The notes: generated by a model not told the origin, from the sequence alone. A stretch of DNA of 64,000 nucleotides from Hydrogenophaga sp. (GCF_018780385.1 NZ_JADMJO010000003.1:725566-789565); one strand, 5' to 3'. Numbered from the stretch's first letter, positions 24,566-33,937 are shown. Made by a program: numbers and translations.

Positions 24566-25507
24566 TCAGCGCCGGTCGGGCTTGCGCGGCTTGTTGGCGC
24601 GCTCTTTTTTCTTGCTCTGGCGCTCCGCATCGGCCTGCTGGCCGGCCGCAAGCCATTGCAGAAACTGCTCGGGGGTTTCCAGCGTGATGCGCCCGAGCAC
24701 GCCGCTGCGGAAATCGGCAATCAGCAGCTCGGCGGCCTTTTGCCAGTTGATGGTACCGCCCGAGCCGATCGCGCCGCGTTTGCGCGCGATGGCCGCCATC
24801 ACCTCCTCGTCGGGCAGGCTGGCCACGGTGTCCAGAGGCAGACCGAGCTTGTAGCGGGCTTCGAGCTGCGCGCCGTAGGTGGCCTTGAGTTTGGACAGCA
24901 GCTCCAGCGCCACCTCCTGGTCGTCGTAGGCGTTGCGACCCACCGCGCCGCTGGCGGCGAGGTTGTAGCCACTCTCGGGCACCACGATGCGCGGCCACAG
25001 CATGCCGGGGGTGTCGAAGAGATAGAAGTCGTCGGCCAGCGCGATGCGCTGCTCGGTGCGCGTGATGCCGGCCTCGTCGCCGGTCTTGGCCGCGCGCTTG
25101 CCCATGAAGGTGTTGATCAGCGTGCTCTTGCCCACGTTGGGGATGCCGCAGATGAGCACCCGCATGGGCTTGACCATGCCGCCGCGCAGAGGCGCGAGCT
25201 CGAAGCACGACGCGATGATGGCGCGCGCCGGCGCGGTGATGCTGGCGTCGAGCGAAATGGCGCGCGTGTTGGGCTGGGCGTTGTAGTGGGCGAGCCAGAG
25301 CGCGGTGCGCTCGGGGTCGGCCATGTCCTGCTTGTTGACCACCTTGAGCGCGGGCCGCCCGGCGGTGAGCTCGGCCAGCAGCGGATTGGCGCTCGACCCC
25401 GGCAGGCGCGCGTCGAGCATCTCGATCACGACGTCGATGTCCTTCACCCGCTCGGTGATGGCCTTGCGCGTGAGGTGCATGTGCCCGGGGAACCACTGGA
25501 TGCTCAT
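24566..25507 (-). CDS. ylqF: ribosome biogenesis GTPase YlqF/RbgA
   Basis: The 313-residue protein is a circularly permuted GTPase. G4 (VVNKQD, 58-61) comes first, then G1 GIPNVGKST (121-128), a G2 Thr (ITRTEQ) and G3 DTPG (165-168). The N-terminus MSIQWFPGHMHLTRKAI is the family hallmark. A C-terminal helical domain contacts the ribosome, and the tail is Lys/Arg-rich. RbgA acts late in 50S subunit assembly. The gene is divergent from the SRPBCC gene at 25630. Confidence 0.95.
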   Translation of the reverse strand: MSIQWFPGHMHLTRKAITERVKDIDVVIEMLDARLPGSSANPLLAELTAGRPALKVVNKQDMADPERTALWLAHYNAQPNTRAISLDASITAPARAIIASCFELAPLRGGMVKPMRVLICGIPNVGKSTLINTFMGKRAAKTGDEAGITRTEQRIALADDFYLFDTPGMLWPRIVVPESGYNLAASGAVGRNAYDDQEVALELLSKLKATYGAQLEARYKLGLPLDTVASLPDEEVMAAIARKRGAIGSGGTINWQKAAELLIADFRSGVLGRITLETPEQFLQWLAAGQQADAERQSKKKERANKPRKPDRR

Positions 25508-25629
25508 GGGAAAACGGTCTGGAAGAGAGATGGGGACCGGGGATTGTGCCTTGGTGTAACTCCCGGGGGCCGCTCGCGACCCGCGTCCCTACAATGAATT
25601 TCCACCACAACAACCCCTTGAGGAGCCCC

Positions 25630-26100
25630 ATGGCCATCACCGTGAAAATCGATCTGGGCTACGAATTCGACGTCAAGGCCCCTGCGGCCGAGGTGTTCGA
25701 GGTGCTGTCCAACGTGCCCGAATCGGTCAGCCATTTCCCCAAAGTCGAGAAGCTCACCGACCTGGGCGGCGGTGTCTACCAGTGGGAGATGGAGAAGGTC
25801 GGCACTGCGCAGGTGAACATCCAGACCATCTACGCCAGCAAATACGTGAACGACAAGGCCAAGGGCACAGTGAAGTGGACACCGGTCAAGGGCATCGGCA
25901 ACGCGCAGGTGGGGGGCAACTGGAAGATCGTGGACAACAAGAAGTCCACCGGCCTGACCCTGGCCATCCAGGGAGAGATCGAGGTCCCGCTGCCCGGGTT
26001 GATGAAGATGGTGGTGGCTCCGGTGGTCGAGGGCGAGTTCGAGAAGCTCGTCGAAAAATACATCGACAACCTGATCAAACGTTTTGGAGGTGAAGCTTGA
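25630..26100 (+). CDS. SRPBCC-family protein (CoxG/START-like)
   Basis: ATG 25630 follows AGGAG. The 156-residue protein has the START-like lipid-pocket fold: FDVKAPAAEVFEVLSNVPESVSHFP opens it, followed by YQWEMEKVG and a closing helix EGEFEKLVEKYIDNLIKRF. The ligand is unknown. The similar gene at 16122 belongs to another SRPBCC branch (AHSA1). It is convergent with the dienelactone hydrolase gene, 18 bp apart. Confidence 0.88.
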   Translation: MAITVKIDLGYEFDVKAPAAEVFEVLSNVPESVSHFPKVEKLTDLGGGVYQWEMEKVGTAQVNIQTIYASKYVNDKAKGTVKWTPVKGIGNAQVGGNWKIVDNKKSTGLTLAIQGEIEVPLPGLMKMVVAPVVEGEFEKLVEKYIDNLIKRFGGEA

Positions 26101-26118
26101 AGCACCCTCGCCGCGCCC

Positions 26119-27009
26119 TCACGCGCTCAAGTTTTGCTTGAAGAAGGCCATGGTGCGATTCCACGCCAGCTTCGCTGCGGGCGCATCGAAACGAGGCGTG
26201 GTGTCGTTGTTGAAACCGTGCTGCGTGCCCGGGTACTGGTGAGCGGTGTAGCGCACGCCGGCGGCTTTCAATGCGGCTTCGTAGGCGGGCCAGGCGGCGT
26301 TGATCCGTTCGTCGACCGCCGCAAAATGCATCAGCAGCGGTGCCTTCACTTTCGCGGCATCTGCCACCGGCGGATGGTTGCCGTAGAACGGCACGGCTGC
26401 GGCCAGATCGGGAATCTGCGTCGCCAGCATGTGGGCGATGCCACCGCCATAACAAAACCCCACCACGCCCACACGGCCATTGCTGTCCGCGCGTGCCTTG
26501 AGCGTGGCTGCGGCGGCCAGCATGTCCTGTTCGGTCTTGGCCTGGTCGAGTGTGGCGAACAGCGTGCGCGCCTTGTCTTCGTCGCCGGGGTAGCCCCCCA
26601 GCGGCGTGAGCGCGTCGGGGGCCAGGGCCAGGTAACCATCGAGCGCGAGGCGGCGGGTGATGTCTTCGATGTGCGGGTTCAGGCCCCGGTTTTCGTGGAT
26701 GACGAGCACGCTGGGCAACCTGCCAGTGGCATTGGCCGGTTTGGCCACGTAGGCCTTGACGGTGCCGTACCCCGCCGGTGAAGGCACATCCACCATCTCG
26801 GTTTTCAGGCGCGCATCGTCCTTGGGCACCATCTGCGCCGCCGCAAAGTTCGGGCTGAGCGCGGCCAGCAGGCCGGCGGCCGTCATGCCACCCACCGCGA
26901 ACTTGCTCGCGCGGTCCAGAAAGCCCCGGCGATCCAGGTCGCCGTGCACGTACGCGTCAAACAGGATCAGCAGCTCCTGATCAAAGTCGGCAGCGGTCAG
27001 ACGGGTCAT
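26119..27009 (-). CDS. dienelactone hydrolase family protein, probably exported by Tat
   Basis: The 296-residue alpha/beta hydrolase has a Cys nucleophile in GFCYGGG (C186), with D233 (FAAVDERI) and H264 (GTQHGFNN) completing the triad. The twin-arginine segment DRRGFLDRASKF (27-28 RR), followed by a hydrophobic stretch, suggests Tat export, though the segment starts about 25 residues in. Relatives open dienelactones in chloroaromatic breakdown, but many act on other esters. About 113 bp separate it from the stop of the upstream gshA gene. Confidence 0.88.
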   Translation of the reverse strand: MTRLTAADFDQELLILFDAYVHGDLDRRGFLDRASKFAVGGMTAAGLLAALSPNFAAAQMVPKDDARLKTEMVDVPSPAGYGTVKAYVAKPANATGRLPSVLVIHENRGLNPHIEDITRRLALDGYLALAPDALTPLGGYPGDEDKARTLFATLDQAKTEQDMLAAAATLKARADSNGRVGVVGFCYGGGIAHMLATQIPDLAAAVPFYGNHPPVADAAKVKAPLLMHFAAVDERINAAWPAYEAALKAAGVRYTAHQYPGTQHGFNNDTTPRFDAPAAKLAWNRTMAFFKQNLSA

Positions 27010-27122
27010 GGTGTCTCCTGTGACAAAGCATGCAGGATAGACGCGACCCGCGCCGAATGAGCATTCACCACCTGGGCGTGCGGGTTTTGCCGCGCCAGGA
27101 ACAGCGCACCACTACCAGGGCA

Positions 27123-28682
27123 TCAGGCGGTGACGGCCGTGGGCTGAGCCTGGGGCCGGCCGAGGCGGGCCGGGGAGGTGTATTCCTGCCGGTAGATCTC
27201 GAAGGGCATGGAGTCTGCGGCTTCGATCGCGCGTTGGTCTTCGACCGACTTGGCCGCCATGGCCTCAAAACGAGCCTGCTGCTTGGCGCTCCAGTCGAGC
27301 GAAAGCAGGTGCTGGTGCGTGAGCAACGATTGCGCCCGCGCAAAGCCCACAAAAGAGTCACCATGGTGTGCATGCATGGCCTGCAACACGCGGGCCGAGG
27401 GCAGCAACTCGGGCGACTTGAGGTGGGCCATGGCCAATGCCACGGCGCTGGCGTGTTCGATGCTCCCATTCGCCTGGTCGAGTGACTCGGCGATGGGCAT
27501 GAGTTCGATCAGGATCTCTTCGGCCCACTGCATGAGCGGCACGGACTGGCCTTCGCGCATGAGGTTCAGGCCGGGCTCGCGCCCGCGCGCGGCGGTGAGG
27601 TGCTGGTTGTGCGCGAGTTCGCGAATCTCGGCCGGTGTGTCGGGAGGACTCTCCGAGAGCAGGCAGTGCATCAGGAACACGTCGAGGAAACGCAGCGTGG
27701 GAGCGCCGATGCCGATGGGCTCGAACGGGTTGAGGTCCATCAGGCGCACCTCGATGTATTCAACACCGCGCTCACGCAGCGCGTGCAGCGGGCGCTCGCC
27801 CGGGTAGATCACGCGCTTGGGGCGGATCGTGCCGTAGAACTCGTTCTCGATCTGCAACAGCGTGGTGGCGAGCTGGTTGTAGTCACCGCCCGGGTTGCGG
27901 ATGCCCACCGCTTCATACGCCGGCCAGGGGCGCGTGAGCGCGTCGTGCAGCGAGGCGGCGTAGCCCTCCAGGCCGTTGTAGCTCACGGCCAGCGTGGCCT
28001 GGGCTTCGCTCTGATAGCCAAGGCGGCCCATGCGCAGCGAGGTGCCGTGCGGCATGTACAGCGTGCCGCCATTGCCCAGTTTCTGCAGCTCGTGCTCGCG
28101 GCCTTCGACGAACGACGAACACAGGGCCGGTGAGGCGCCGAACAGGGTGAGCAGCAGGAAGGCGTGGCGGCGGAAATTGCGGATGGTGGCGAAGTATTCG
28201 TCGCTGGTCACGCCGGGCAGCGACCAGTTGTAGTGAATGCCCGAAATGGTCTGCATGCGTCGGCCATAGCGATGGCCCAGACCCATGCGGTAAACACTCT
28301 TGGCGCGGCCCACATTGGACGAGCCGTAACGGCCCAGCGGAATGGTTTCGTCGGTGGGCAGGCCGCAGGGCATGCTGGAGGCCCACATCATCTCGTCGCC
28401 CACAGTGCGCAGGCTGCGCACCGTGTACTGGTGGACTTCGGTGAGTTCGGCCAGACACGATTCGACCGATTCGTGCACCCCTGTGATGAGTTCGAGCTGC
28501 GACTCGCTGTAGTCGGTGGTGATGTGAGGGTGGGTCAGCGCGCTGCCCAGGGCAGCCGGGTGCGGCGTCAGCGCCAGCTTGCCGTCGGGCTGGGAGCGAA
28601 GGCTCTCTTTTTCAAGGCCACGGCGCATGCCGCGCAGGCGCTCGCCCGTGAGAGCGTCCAGCCGGTGATTCAGAGAGGTCAT
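27123..28682 (-). CDS. gshA: glutamate--cysteine ligase
   Basis: The 519-residue enzyme joins glutamate and cysteine with ATP, the first step of glutathione synthesis. The E. coli-type family is shown by RGLEKESLRSQPDG near the N-terminus, LTHPHITTDYSESQLELITG, SSMPCGLP, GRYGSSNVG and SGIHYNWSLP. The length equals that of E. coli GshA (518). It is the last protein-coding gene before a LysR gene on the same strand. No gshB is in the window. Confidence 0.96.
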   Translation of the reverse strand: MTSLNHRLDALTGERLRGMRRGLEKESLRSQPDGKLALTPHPAALGSALTHPHITTDYSESQLELITGVHESVESCLAELTEVHQYTVRSLRTVGDEMMWASSMPCGLPTDETIPLGRYGSSNVGRAKSVYRMGLGHRYGRRMQTISGIHYNWSLPGVTSDEYFATIRNFRRHAFLLLTLFGASPALCSSFVEGREHELQKLGNGGTLYMPHGTSLRMGRLGYQSEAQATLAVSYNGLEGYAASLHDALTRPWPAYEAVGIRNPGGDYNQLATTLLQIENEFYGTIRPKRVIYPGERPLHALRERGVEYIEVRLMDLNPFEPIGIGAPTLRFLDVFLMHCLLSESPPDTPAEIRELAHNQHLTAARGREPGLNLMREGQSVPLMQWAEEILIELMPIAESLDQANGSIEHASAVALAMAHLKSPELLPSARVLQAMHAHHGDSFVGFARAQSLLTHQHLLSLDWSAKQQARFEAMAAKSVEDQRAIEAADSMPFEIYRQEYTSPARLGRPQAQPTAVTA

Positions 28683-28744
28683 ACAGGGGTGGTGTTACAG
28701 GTCCGGGGGCGGAAGTTAACACGGCTGCGCCATTTCTGCTGGCG

Positions 28745-28765
28745 GCCAGGCGCCGGAGGCCTGGC
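28745..28765 (-). terminator. hairpin between the LysR gene and gshA
   Basis: GCCAGGC (28745-28751) and GCCTGGC (28759-28765) are perfect complements with a 7-nt loop, 17 bp past the stop of the LysR gene at 28783. No T tract is present on the minus strand; the role as a terminator is uncertain. Confidence 0.4.
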
Positions 28766-28782
28766 GAGACCGGGCATGAAGC

Positions 28783-29667
28783 TCAGCCCATGCGCTCCTG
28801 CAGGAAATCGAGGAAGCATGCGATGCGGGCCGCCAGTTGCGTGTTGCGGTAGTACACGGCGCTGATCGGCTGGCGCACATCCACTGTGTCTTTCACCAGC
28901 ACCTGCACGAGGTCGCCGCGCTCGCGGTCGGCGCTGCTCATGAAGTCGGACAGGCAGGCGATGCCCACGCCCTGCAGCGCGAGCTGGCGCAGGGTCTCCC
29001 CGCTGGACGCCGTGATGTCGGGCACCACCGGCCATTCGTCGCCATGGGCACCGCGCAGCGGCCAGCGGTTGAGTGACTCGGGCTGGGTGAAGCCCAGCAG
29101 GCTGTGCTGCGCGAGGTCGGCCACGCTCTTGGGGCGGCCGTGCGCGGCCAGGTAGGCGGGGCTGGCCAGCACCCGGATTCGGCTGGTGCACAGCGCCCGG
29201 GCGTGCAGGGTGGAGTCCCGCAGCGCGCCGATGCGGATCGCCACGTCGGTGCGGCGCTCCAGCAGGTCGATGTTGAGCTCGTCGGTGTCCAGTTCGAGCG
29301 TGATCTGCGGATAGGCCCGGCGAAACGCGGGCACCAGCGGCACGATGGCGTGCAGCATGAACGGCGTGGCGGCGTTCACGCGCAGGCGCCCGGCGGGCCG
29401 CTGGCGGCGCGCGGCCATGTGCTCTTCGGCGTCGTCGATGGCCGCCAGGATGGCGCGTGTGCGCAGCAAAAAGGCCTGGCCTTCCTCGGTGAGTTCGGTG
29501 CGGCGGGTGGTGCGGCGCAGCAGCGTGGTGTCGAGCTTTTTCTCCAGCCGCCCCAGCGCCCGGCTGATGCCCGAGACGGTCTGGCCCAGGTGGTCGGCCG
29601 CGGCGGTGATCGAGCCACCATCCACCACGGCGGCAAAGGCCTGCAGTTCTTCCAGTGTGGTTTTCAT
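28783..29667 (-). CDS. LysR-family transcriptional regulator
   Basis: The 294-residue protein has the LysR HTH (MKTTLEELQAFAAVVDGGSI, AADHLGQTVSGISRALGRLE, LLRRTTRRTELTEEGQAFL) and an effector domain from about 90 (AGRLRVNAATPFMLHAIVP). It is of the CrgA-like type. It is divergent from an MFS transporter gene with 116 bp between them, the usual arrangement in which such a regulator controls the pump. The intergenic stretch contains AT-rich sites with T-N11-A spacing, none outstanding. Confidence 0.9.
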   Translation of the reverse strand: MKTTLEELQAFAAVVDGGSITAAADHLGQTVSGISRALGRLEKKLDTTLLRRTTRRTELTEEGQAFLLRTRAILAAIDDAEEHMAARRQRPAGRLRVNAATPFMLHAIVPLVPAFRRAYPQITLELDTDELNIDLLERRTDVAIRIGALRDSTLHARALCTSRIRVLASPAYLAAHGRPKSVADLAQHSLLGFTQPESLNRWPLRGAHGDEWPVVPDITASSGETLRQLALQGVGIACLSDFMSSADRERGDLVQVLVKDTVDVRQPISAVYYRNTQLAARIACFLDFLQERMG

Positions 29668-29783
29668 GGGTTGCGACTGTCCTCCATTGTTGATTCCACG
29701 GCAAGTATCTTTGGATCAAAACCCCATTTTTCTGCAAAGCAAAAGCGCCCAGACTCCAGCCCTTCATCTTCAGGAGTTGTTCC

Positions 29784-30986
29784 ATGCCCATTGCCTTGCT
29801 CGCGCTGACGCTCAGCGCATTCGCCATCGGTACGACCGAGTTCGTGATCGTCGGCCTGCTGCCCACCGTGGCGGCTGACCTGGCCATCAGCCTGCCTTCG
29901 GCGGGCCTGCTGGTCAGCCTGTACGCGCTGGGCGTGGCCATAGGCGCGCCCGTGCTCACCGCCCTCACCGGCCGGCTGCCCCGCAAGCGCCTGCTGCTGG
30001 CGCTGATGGCGCTGTTCACTGCCGGCAACCTGCTGGCCTGGCTGGCGCCCACCTACGAATCGCTGGTGGCGGCACGCATCCTCACGGGTCTGGCCCACGG
30101 TGTGTTCTTCTCCATCGGCTCGACCATCGCCACCGGTCTGGTGCCGCGCGAGAAAGCGGCCAGCGCCATCGCCGTCATGTTCACCGGCCTCACGGTTGCG
30201 CTCGTCACGGGCGTGCCGCTGGGCACCTTCATCGGCCAGCACTTCGGCTGGCGCGAGACCTTCCTGGCCGTCTCGGCGCTCGGGGTGATCGCCTTCATCG
30301 GCAGTGCGCTCTTCGTGCCGCGCAACATCGCCCACAAGGCCCCGGCCTCGCTCCTGCAGCAGGCCCGGGTGCTGGGCCAGCCGCGCCTGCTGCTGGTGTA
30401 CGCCACCACAGCCATCGGCTACGGCGGCACCTTCATTCCCTTCACCTACCTGGCCTCCATCCTCACCGACGTCTCGGGCCTGCAGGCCAGTGCGGTCGGC
30501 TGGGTGATGCTGGTCTACGGCATCTCGGTGGCCGTGGGCAACCTCTGGGGCGGGCGTCTGGCCGATCGGCTGGGTCCCATCCCGGCGCTGCGCATCATCT
30601 TTGCGTTGCTGGCCGCCGTGTTGCTGCTGCTGCAGTTCACCGCGCCGCACCCCTGGCTGGCAGTGGCCACCGTGCTGCTCTGGGGCGCCGTGGCTTTTGG
30701 CAACGTGCCCGGCCTGCAGGTGTATGTTGTGAAGCAGGCCGAGCGCGTGGCGCCCGATTCGGTGGATGTGGCCTCGGGTTTGAACATCGCGGCGTTCAAC
30801 CTCGGCATTGCCGGTGCGGCCTGGGCCGGTGGCCTGATCGTCACGCACCTCGGCCTGATCCACACGCCCTGGATCGGGGCGCTGGTGGTGCTGGTGTCGC
30901 TGGCACTCACACATCTCAGCGGCGTGCTGGACCGCCGCGGCGGCATCCCGGTGCGCGGCCACGGTCCGGTGCCGGTGGGCCACTAG
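29784..30986 (+). CDS. MFS transporter, AraJ/DHA1 drug-efflux type
   Basis: CAGGAG precedes ATG 29784. The 400-residue protein has twelve hydrophobic segments. The N-terminal [20 protein letters not shown] is a signature of the AraJ/YdhP-like group, and [13 protein letters not shown] is the loop 2-3 motif [20 protein letters not shown] fits the antiporter motif C. Such pumps export sugars or drugs with proton exchange. It is divergent from a LysR gene, its likely regulator, and precedes an aldo/keto reductase gene. Confidence 0.92.
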   Translation: MPIALLALTLSAFAIGTTEFVIVGLLPTVAADLAISLPSAGLLVSLYALGVAIGAPVLTALTGRLPRKRLLLALMALFTAGNLLAWLAPTYESLVAARILTGLAHGVFFSIGSTIATGLVPREKAASAIAVMFTGLTVALVTGVPLGTFIGQHFGWRETFLAVSALGVIAFIGSALFVPRNIAHKAPASLLQQARVLGQPRLLLVYATTAIGYGGTFIPFTYLASILTDVSGLQASAVGWVMLVYGISVAVGNLWGGRLADRLGPIPALRIIFALLAAVLLLLQFTAPHPWLAVATVLLWGAVAFGNVPGLQVYVVKQAERVAPDSVDVASGLNIAAFNLGIAGAAWAGGLIVTHLGLIHTPWIGALVVLVSLALTHLSGVLDRRGGIPVRGHGPVPVGH

Positions 30987-30987
30987 G

Positions 30988-31106
30988 ATGAAACACCCCC
31001 TGCGCCGCTTCGCGGCTTCCCCCTCTCTCGCCTGCGGCGGGAGGGGGACGGCATCTTGGGCCGGCGGAGCCGGACCCGTGATGCCCCTGGATGGGCGTTG
31101 TTTCAT
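30988..31106. repeat. dispersed palindromic element between MFS and aldo/keto reductase genes
   Basis: The element is bounded by ATGAAACA (30988-30995) and TGTTTCAT (31099-31106). Inside are GC-rich stems such as CCCCTCTCTCGCC with GGCGGGAGGGGG and GGCCGGCGGAGCCGG. Elements with CTGCGCCGC, GCGGCTTCCCCCTCTC and GGGAGGGGGACGGC are scattered in Comamonadaceae genomes. It fills most of the 190-bp gap. It may form long hairpins in RNA. Confidence 0.65.
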
Positions 31107-31176
31107 GCGCTACGGGTGGCGCTCCGGCGCCATGAAAAACGGATACATCCTTCCTCTTCCACAACGAAAGAACACC

Positions 31177-31986
31177 ATGCAAAAACCCATCCCCGCCTTC
31201 GGCCTGGGCACCTTCCGGCTCAAGGACCAGGTCGTGATCGACTCCGTCAAGAACGGACTTGACCTCGGCTACCGCCTGATCGACACCGCGCAGATCTATG
31301 GCAACGAGGCCGAGGTCGGCCGGGCCATCAGCGCGAGGGCTGTGCCGCGAGCCGACCTGTTCATCACCACCAAGATATGGACCGACAACCTGGCGGGCGA
31401 CAAGCTCGTGGCCAGCCTCAAGGACAGCCTGGTGAAACTGCGCACGGACCACGTGGACCTCACGCTGATCCACTGGCCCTCGCCGGGCGGCAGGGTGCCG
31501 GTGGCCGAGTTCATGGGCGCGCTGGCCGAGGCCAAGGCGCAGGGCCTCACGCGACTGATCGGTGTGTCGAACTTCAACATTGCGCTGCTGCGCGAAGCGA
31601 TCAGCGCGGTGGGCGCAAGCGCAATTGCCACGAACCAGATCGAGCTGCATCCGTATTTGCAGAACCGCGCGCTGGTGGCCTTCGCACGCAGCCAGGGCAT
31701 CCACACCACCTCGTACATGACGCTGGCCTACGGTGAGGTGCTGAAGGATCCGGTGGTGCAAAACATTGCCCAGGAGCTGAGTGCCACGCCGGCGCAGGTG
31801 GCGCTGGCATGGGCCATGCAGCTGGGTTACGCGGTGATTCCTTCATCAACAAAACGCGAGAACCTGCAAAGCAACCTGCTCGCCACCCGGCTGCGCCTGA
31901 GTGACGATCAGATGGCACGCATCGCGGCGCTGGACAAAGGTGGCCGGCTGGTCAACCCCGAAGGCCTGGCACCGGCCTGGGACTGA
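31177..31986 (+). CDS. aldo/keto reductase (DkgB-like)
   Basis: The 269-residue protein from ATG 31177 is an NADPH-dependent TIM-barrel reductase. The catalytic residues are visible: Asp and Tyr in [13 protein letters not shown], Lys in FITTKIW and His in [12 protein letters not shown]. The nucleotide site is in [16 protein letters not shown]. It resembles E. coli DkgB (2,5-diketo-D-gluconate/methylglyoxal reductase). The upstream 190 bp hold a repeat element. Confidence 0.9.
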   Translation: MQKPIPAFGLGTFRLKDQVVIDSVKNGLDLGYRLIDTAQIYGNEAEVGRAISARAVPRADLFITTKIWTDNLAGDKLVASLKDSLVKLRTDHVDLTLIHWPSPGGRVPVAEFMGALAEAKAQGLTRLIGVSNFNIALLREAISAVGASAIATNQIELHPYLQNRALVAFARSQGIHTTSYMTLAYGEVLKDPVVQNIAQELSATPAQVALAWAMQLGYAVIPSSTKRENLQSNLLATRLRLSDDQMARIAALDKGGRLVNPEGLAPAWD

Positions 31987-31992
31987 ATGGCT

Positions 31993-32988
31993 TCAAGCCG
32001 CGCAGGCTTGCGGGGCGGTTTGCCGTTGCAGCCAGGCCTCAATGTGCGCGGGCTCGTTGAAGAGGCGCAGGTCGTCGTAGGCCTGCTGCGCTTCGGGGTA
32101 ACGCTTGCGCAGGTAGTTGAGCCATTGTTTGAGGCGCCCGGCGCGGTGGCGGCGCTCCACGCGCGCGCTCACCTGTTGCCAGAAAATCTGGAGCAAGGGC
32201 GGCAGCACCTCCCAGGCCACGCCGCCCTGCCCCTTGATGGCGAGCGCAAGACCCGGGTCGGTCACCATGCCGCGCCCGATCATGAGGTGTTCGCAGCCGG
32301 TCACTTCGCGGCAACGCACCGCATCGGCCACGGTCCAGATCTCGCCGTTGGCGATCACAGGCAGGCGCAGGTGCGGTGGCAGCGACTGGCGCACCTCGGC
32401 CAGCCGGTCCCAATACGCAGGGGGTCGGTAGCCGTGGGCCTTGGTGCGCGCGTGGATCACGAGTTCGTCGGCGCCAGCCTCGGCGATCGCATGCGCGCAC
32501 TCTTCAGCTCGCGCATCGTCGTTGAAACCCAGCCGCATCTTGGCCGACACCGGCACATGCGCCGGCACCGCGCGGCGCACTGCCGACACGATGCGGCCGA
32601 TAAGCTCGGGCTCGTCGAGCAGCACGGCGCCGCCGCGACTCTGGTTCACGGTCTTGGCCGGGCAGCCGAAGTTCAAATCAATGCCGTGCGGCCCCAGGCT
32701 GGCGAGGCGTTCGGCGTTTTCAGCGAGGCAACTCGGGTCGGAGCCCAGCAGTTGCGCGCGCACTGGCACGCCTGCGCGGGTTCGGCCATCGTTGAGCAGT
32801 TCGGGCACCACGCGCACGAACACGCGCTCGGGCAGGAGCATGTCGGTGACGCGGATGAATTCGCTCACGCAACGATCGATGCCACCGGTGCGCGTGAGCA
32901 CATCGCGCAGGGTGGCGTCGAGCAAACCTTCCATGGGGGCCAACAACAGCATGGGGGTATTGTCCTTTGCTTGGACAATGCGTTTCAT
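31993..32988 (-). CDS. dusC: tRNA-dihydrouridine synthase (DusC-like)
   Basis: The 331-residue flavoprotein reduces tRNA uridines. The FMN-barrel start is LLLAPMEGLLDATLRDVLTR, the active Cys is C109 in GIDLNFGCPAKTVNQSRGG, and later KMRLGF and HARTKAHGYRPPAYW bind the flavin and tRNA. It fits DusC (U16) best by its short N-terminus and C-terminal helical part. I use ATG 32988; ATG 32952 (MLLLAPMEG) is the more usual start for this family. It is divergent from an RluA-like gene across an inverted repeat pair. Confidence 0.9.
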   Translation of the reverse strand: MKRIVQAKDNTPMLLLAPMEGLLDATLRDVLTRTGGIDRCVSEFIRVTDMLLPERVFVRVVPELLNDGRTRAGVPVRAQLLGSDPSCLAENAERLASLGPHGIDLNFGCPAKTVNQSRGGAVLLDEPELIGRIVSAVRRAVPAHVPVSAKMRLGFNDDARAEECAHAIAEAGADELVIHARTKAHGYRPPAYWDRLAEVRQSLPPHLRLPVIANGEIWTVADAVRCREVTGCEHLMIGRGMVTDPGLALAIKGQGGVAWEVLPPLLQIFWQQVSARVERRHRAGRLKQWLNYLRKRYPEAQQAYDDLRLFNEPAHIEAWLQRQTAPQACAA

Positions 32989-33039
32989 GGCTTGCTTTCT
33001 TTCTCTTTCTCCGGCGGGTCCGTTCATCGGCGACCGGGC

Positions 33040-33109
33040 GGAACGCCTCCGCGAATGTCCCCCGGGTCGGCTGCGCCGCCCCTCCTCCTTGATTTCGCTG
33101 CGGCGTTCC
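33040..33109. repeat. dispersed repeat element, copy 1 of an inverted pair
   Basis: It is bounded by GGAACGCC (33040-33047) and GGCGTTCC (33102-33109) and contains CTCCGCGAATGTCC, CGGCTGCGCCG and CCTTGATTTCGCTGCG. The same core occurs in opposite orientation at 33182-33255. It belongs to a class seen between genes in Comamonadaceae. Confidence 0.7.
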
Positions 33110-33181
33110 ACCCGATCACCGATGACCTCGTTGGTGCGCGGACGATTGCGTGCCTGCATCACTTCAGGCTCGCGGGCGCAT

Positions 33182-33255
33182 GGCGCTCTGCGCAGCGAAA
33201 TCAAGGGGGAGGACCGGCGCAGCCGGTCCGGAGGACATTCGCGGAGCAGAGCGCC
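33182..33255. repeat. dispersed repeat element, copy 2 of an inverted pair
   Basis: It is bounded by GGCGCTCTGC (33182-33191) and GCAGAGCGCC (33246-33255). Its core is the reverse complement of copy 1: CGCAGCGAAATCAAGG, CGGCGCAGCCG and GGACATTCGCGGAG. The end arms differ from those of copy 1 but each is self-complementary, as if only the arms co-vary. It lies directly upstream of the RluA-like gene start. Confidence 0.7.
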
Positions 33256-33282
33256 GTGCGTCCGCGAGCCCGCGAGGTCGTT

Positions 33283-33930
33283 GTGAGCAATGTCTCCCTG
33301 ATCCACGAAGACCCACACATCCTCGTGTTGGACAAACCAGAAGGACTGCTGGCAGTACCCGGCAAAGGCCCGGACAAACAGGACTGCCTGAGCACCCGCG
33401 CCCAAGCCCGATGGCCCGACGCACTGGTGGTTCACCGGCTCGACATGGCCACCTCTGGCCTGGTGGTCATGGCCAGAGGCATCGAGGCACAACGCCTACT
33501 CAGCCTCGCGTTTGAGGAGCGCCGCGTGCACAAACGCTACACCGCCGTCGTGAGCGGGGAGCTGACCAACCCGCAGCCCGACAACGGCTGGAACACCATC
33601 GACTTGCCGCTCATGGCCGACTGGCCCCACCGCCCGATGCAGAAGGTGGATCGCGAACAAGGCAAACCCAGCATCACCCGCTGGCGCATCGCCACGCAGC
33701 CATCAGCCCCCGGCACCACCCGGCTCGAACTCGAACCCGTGACCGGTCGCACCCACCAGCTGCGCGTGCACCTGCAAGCCCTTGGACACCCCATGGTTGG
33801 CGATGCGCTGTACGCTGCGCCCGACCAGCTCGCCATGGCAGACCGGCTGCTGCTGCACGCCCACTGGCTCTCGCTGCCGCACCCCCTTCATGGCCAGACC
33901 ATCGAATTCCACAGCCCCTGCCCCTTCTGA
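33283..33930 (+). CDS. RluA-family pseudouridine synthase
   Basis: I start it at GTG 33283, with GAGG 6 bp upstream; the open frame runs much further left but is antisense to dusC. The 215-residue protein has ILVLDKPEGLLAVPGKG, the catalytic VHRLDMATSGLVVMAR (Asp54), RYTAVVSGEL and LEPVTGRTHQLRVHLQALGH. Lack of an S4 domain and small size resemble RluA, which modifies 23S rRNA U746 and tRNA U32, but the exact target is uncertain. An SDR gene follows 7 bp later. Confidence 0.88.
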   Translation: MSNVSLIHEDPHILVLDKPEGLLAVPGKGPDKQDCLSTRAQARWPDALVVHRLDMATSGLVVMARGIEAQRLLSLAFEERRVHKRYTAVVSGELTNPQPDNGWNTIDLPLMADWPHRPMQKVDREQGKPSITRWRIATQPSAPGTTRLELEPVTGRTHQLRVHLQALGHPMVGDALYAAPDQLAMADRLLLHAHWLSLPHPLHGQTIEFHSPCPF

Positions 33931-33937
33931 ACACACC

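Noticed and set aside
31987..33282. Long N-terminal extension of the RluA-like frame
   Set aside because: Antisense to dusC and across repeat elements; the domain starts right after GTG 33283, which has a ribosome site.
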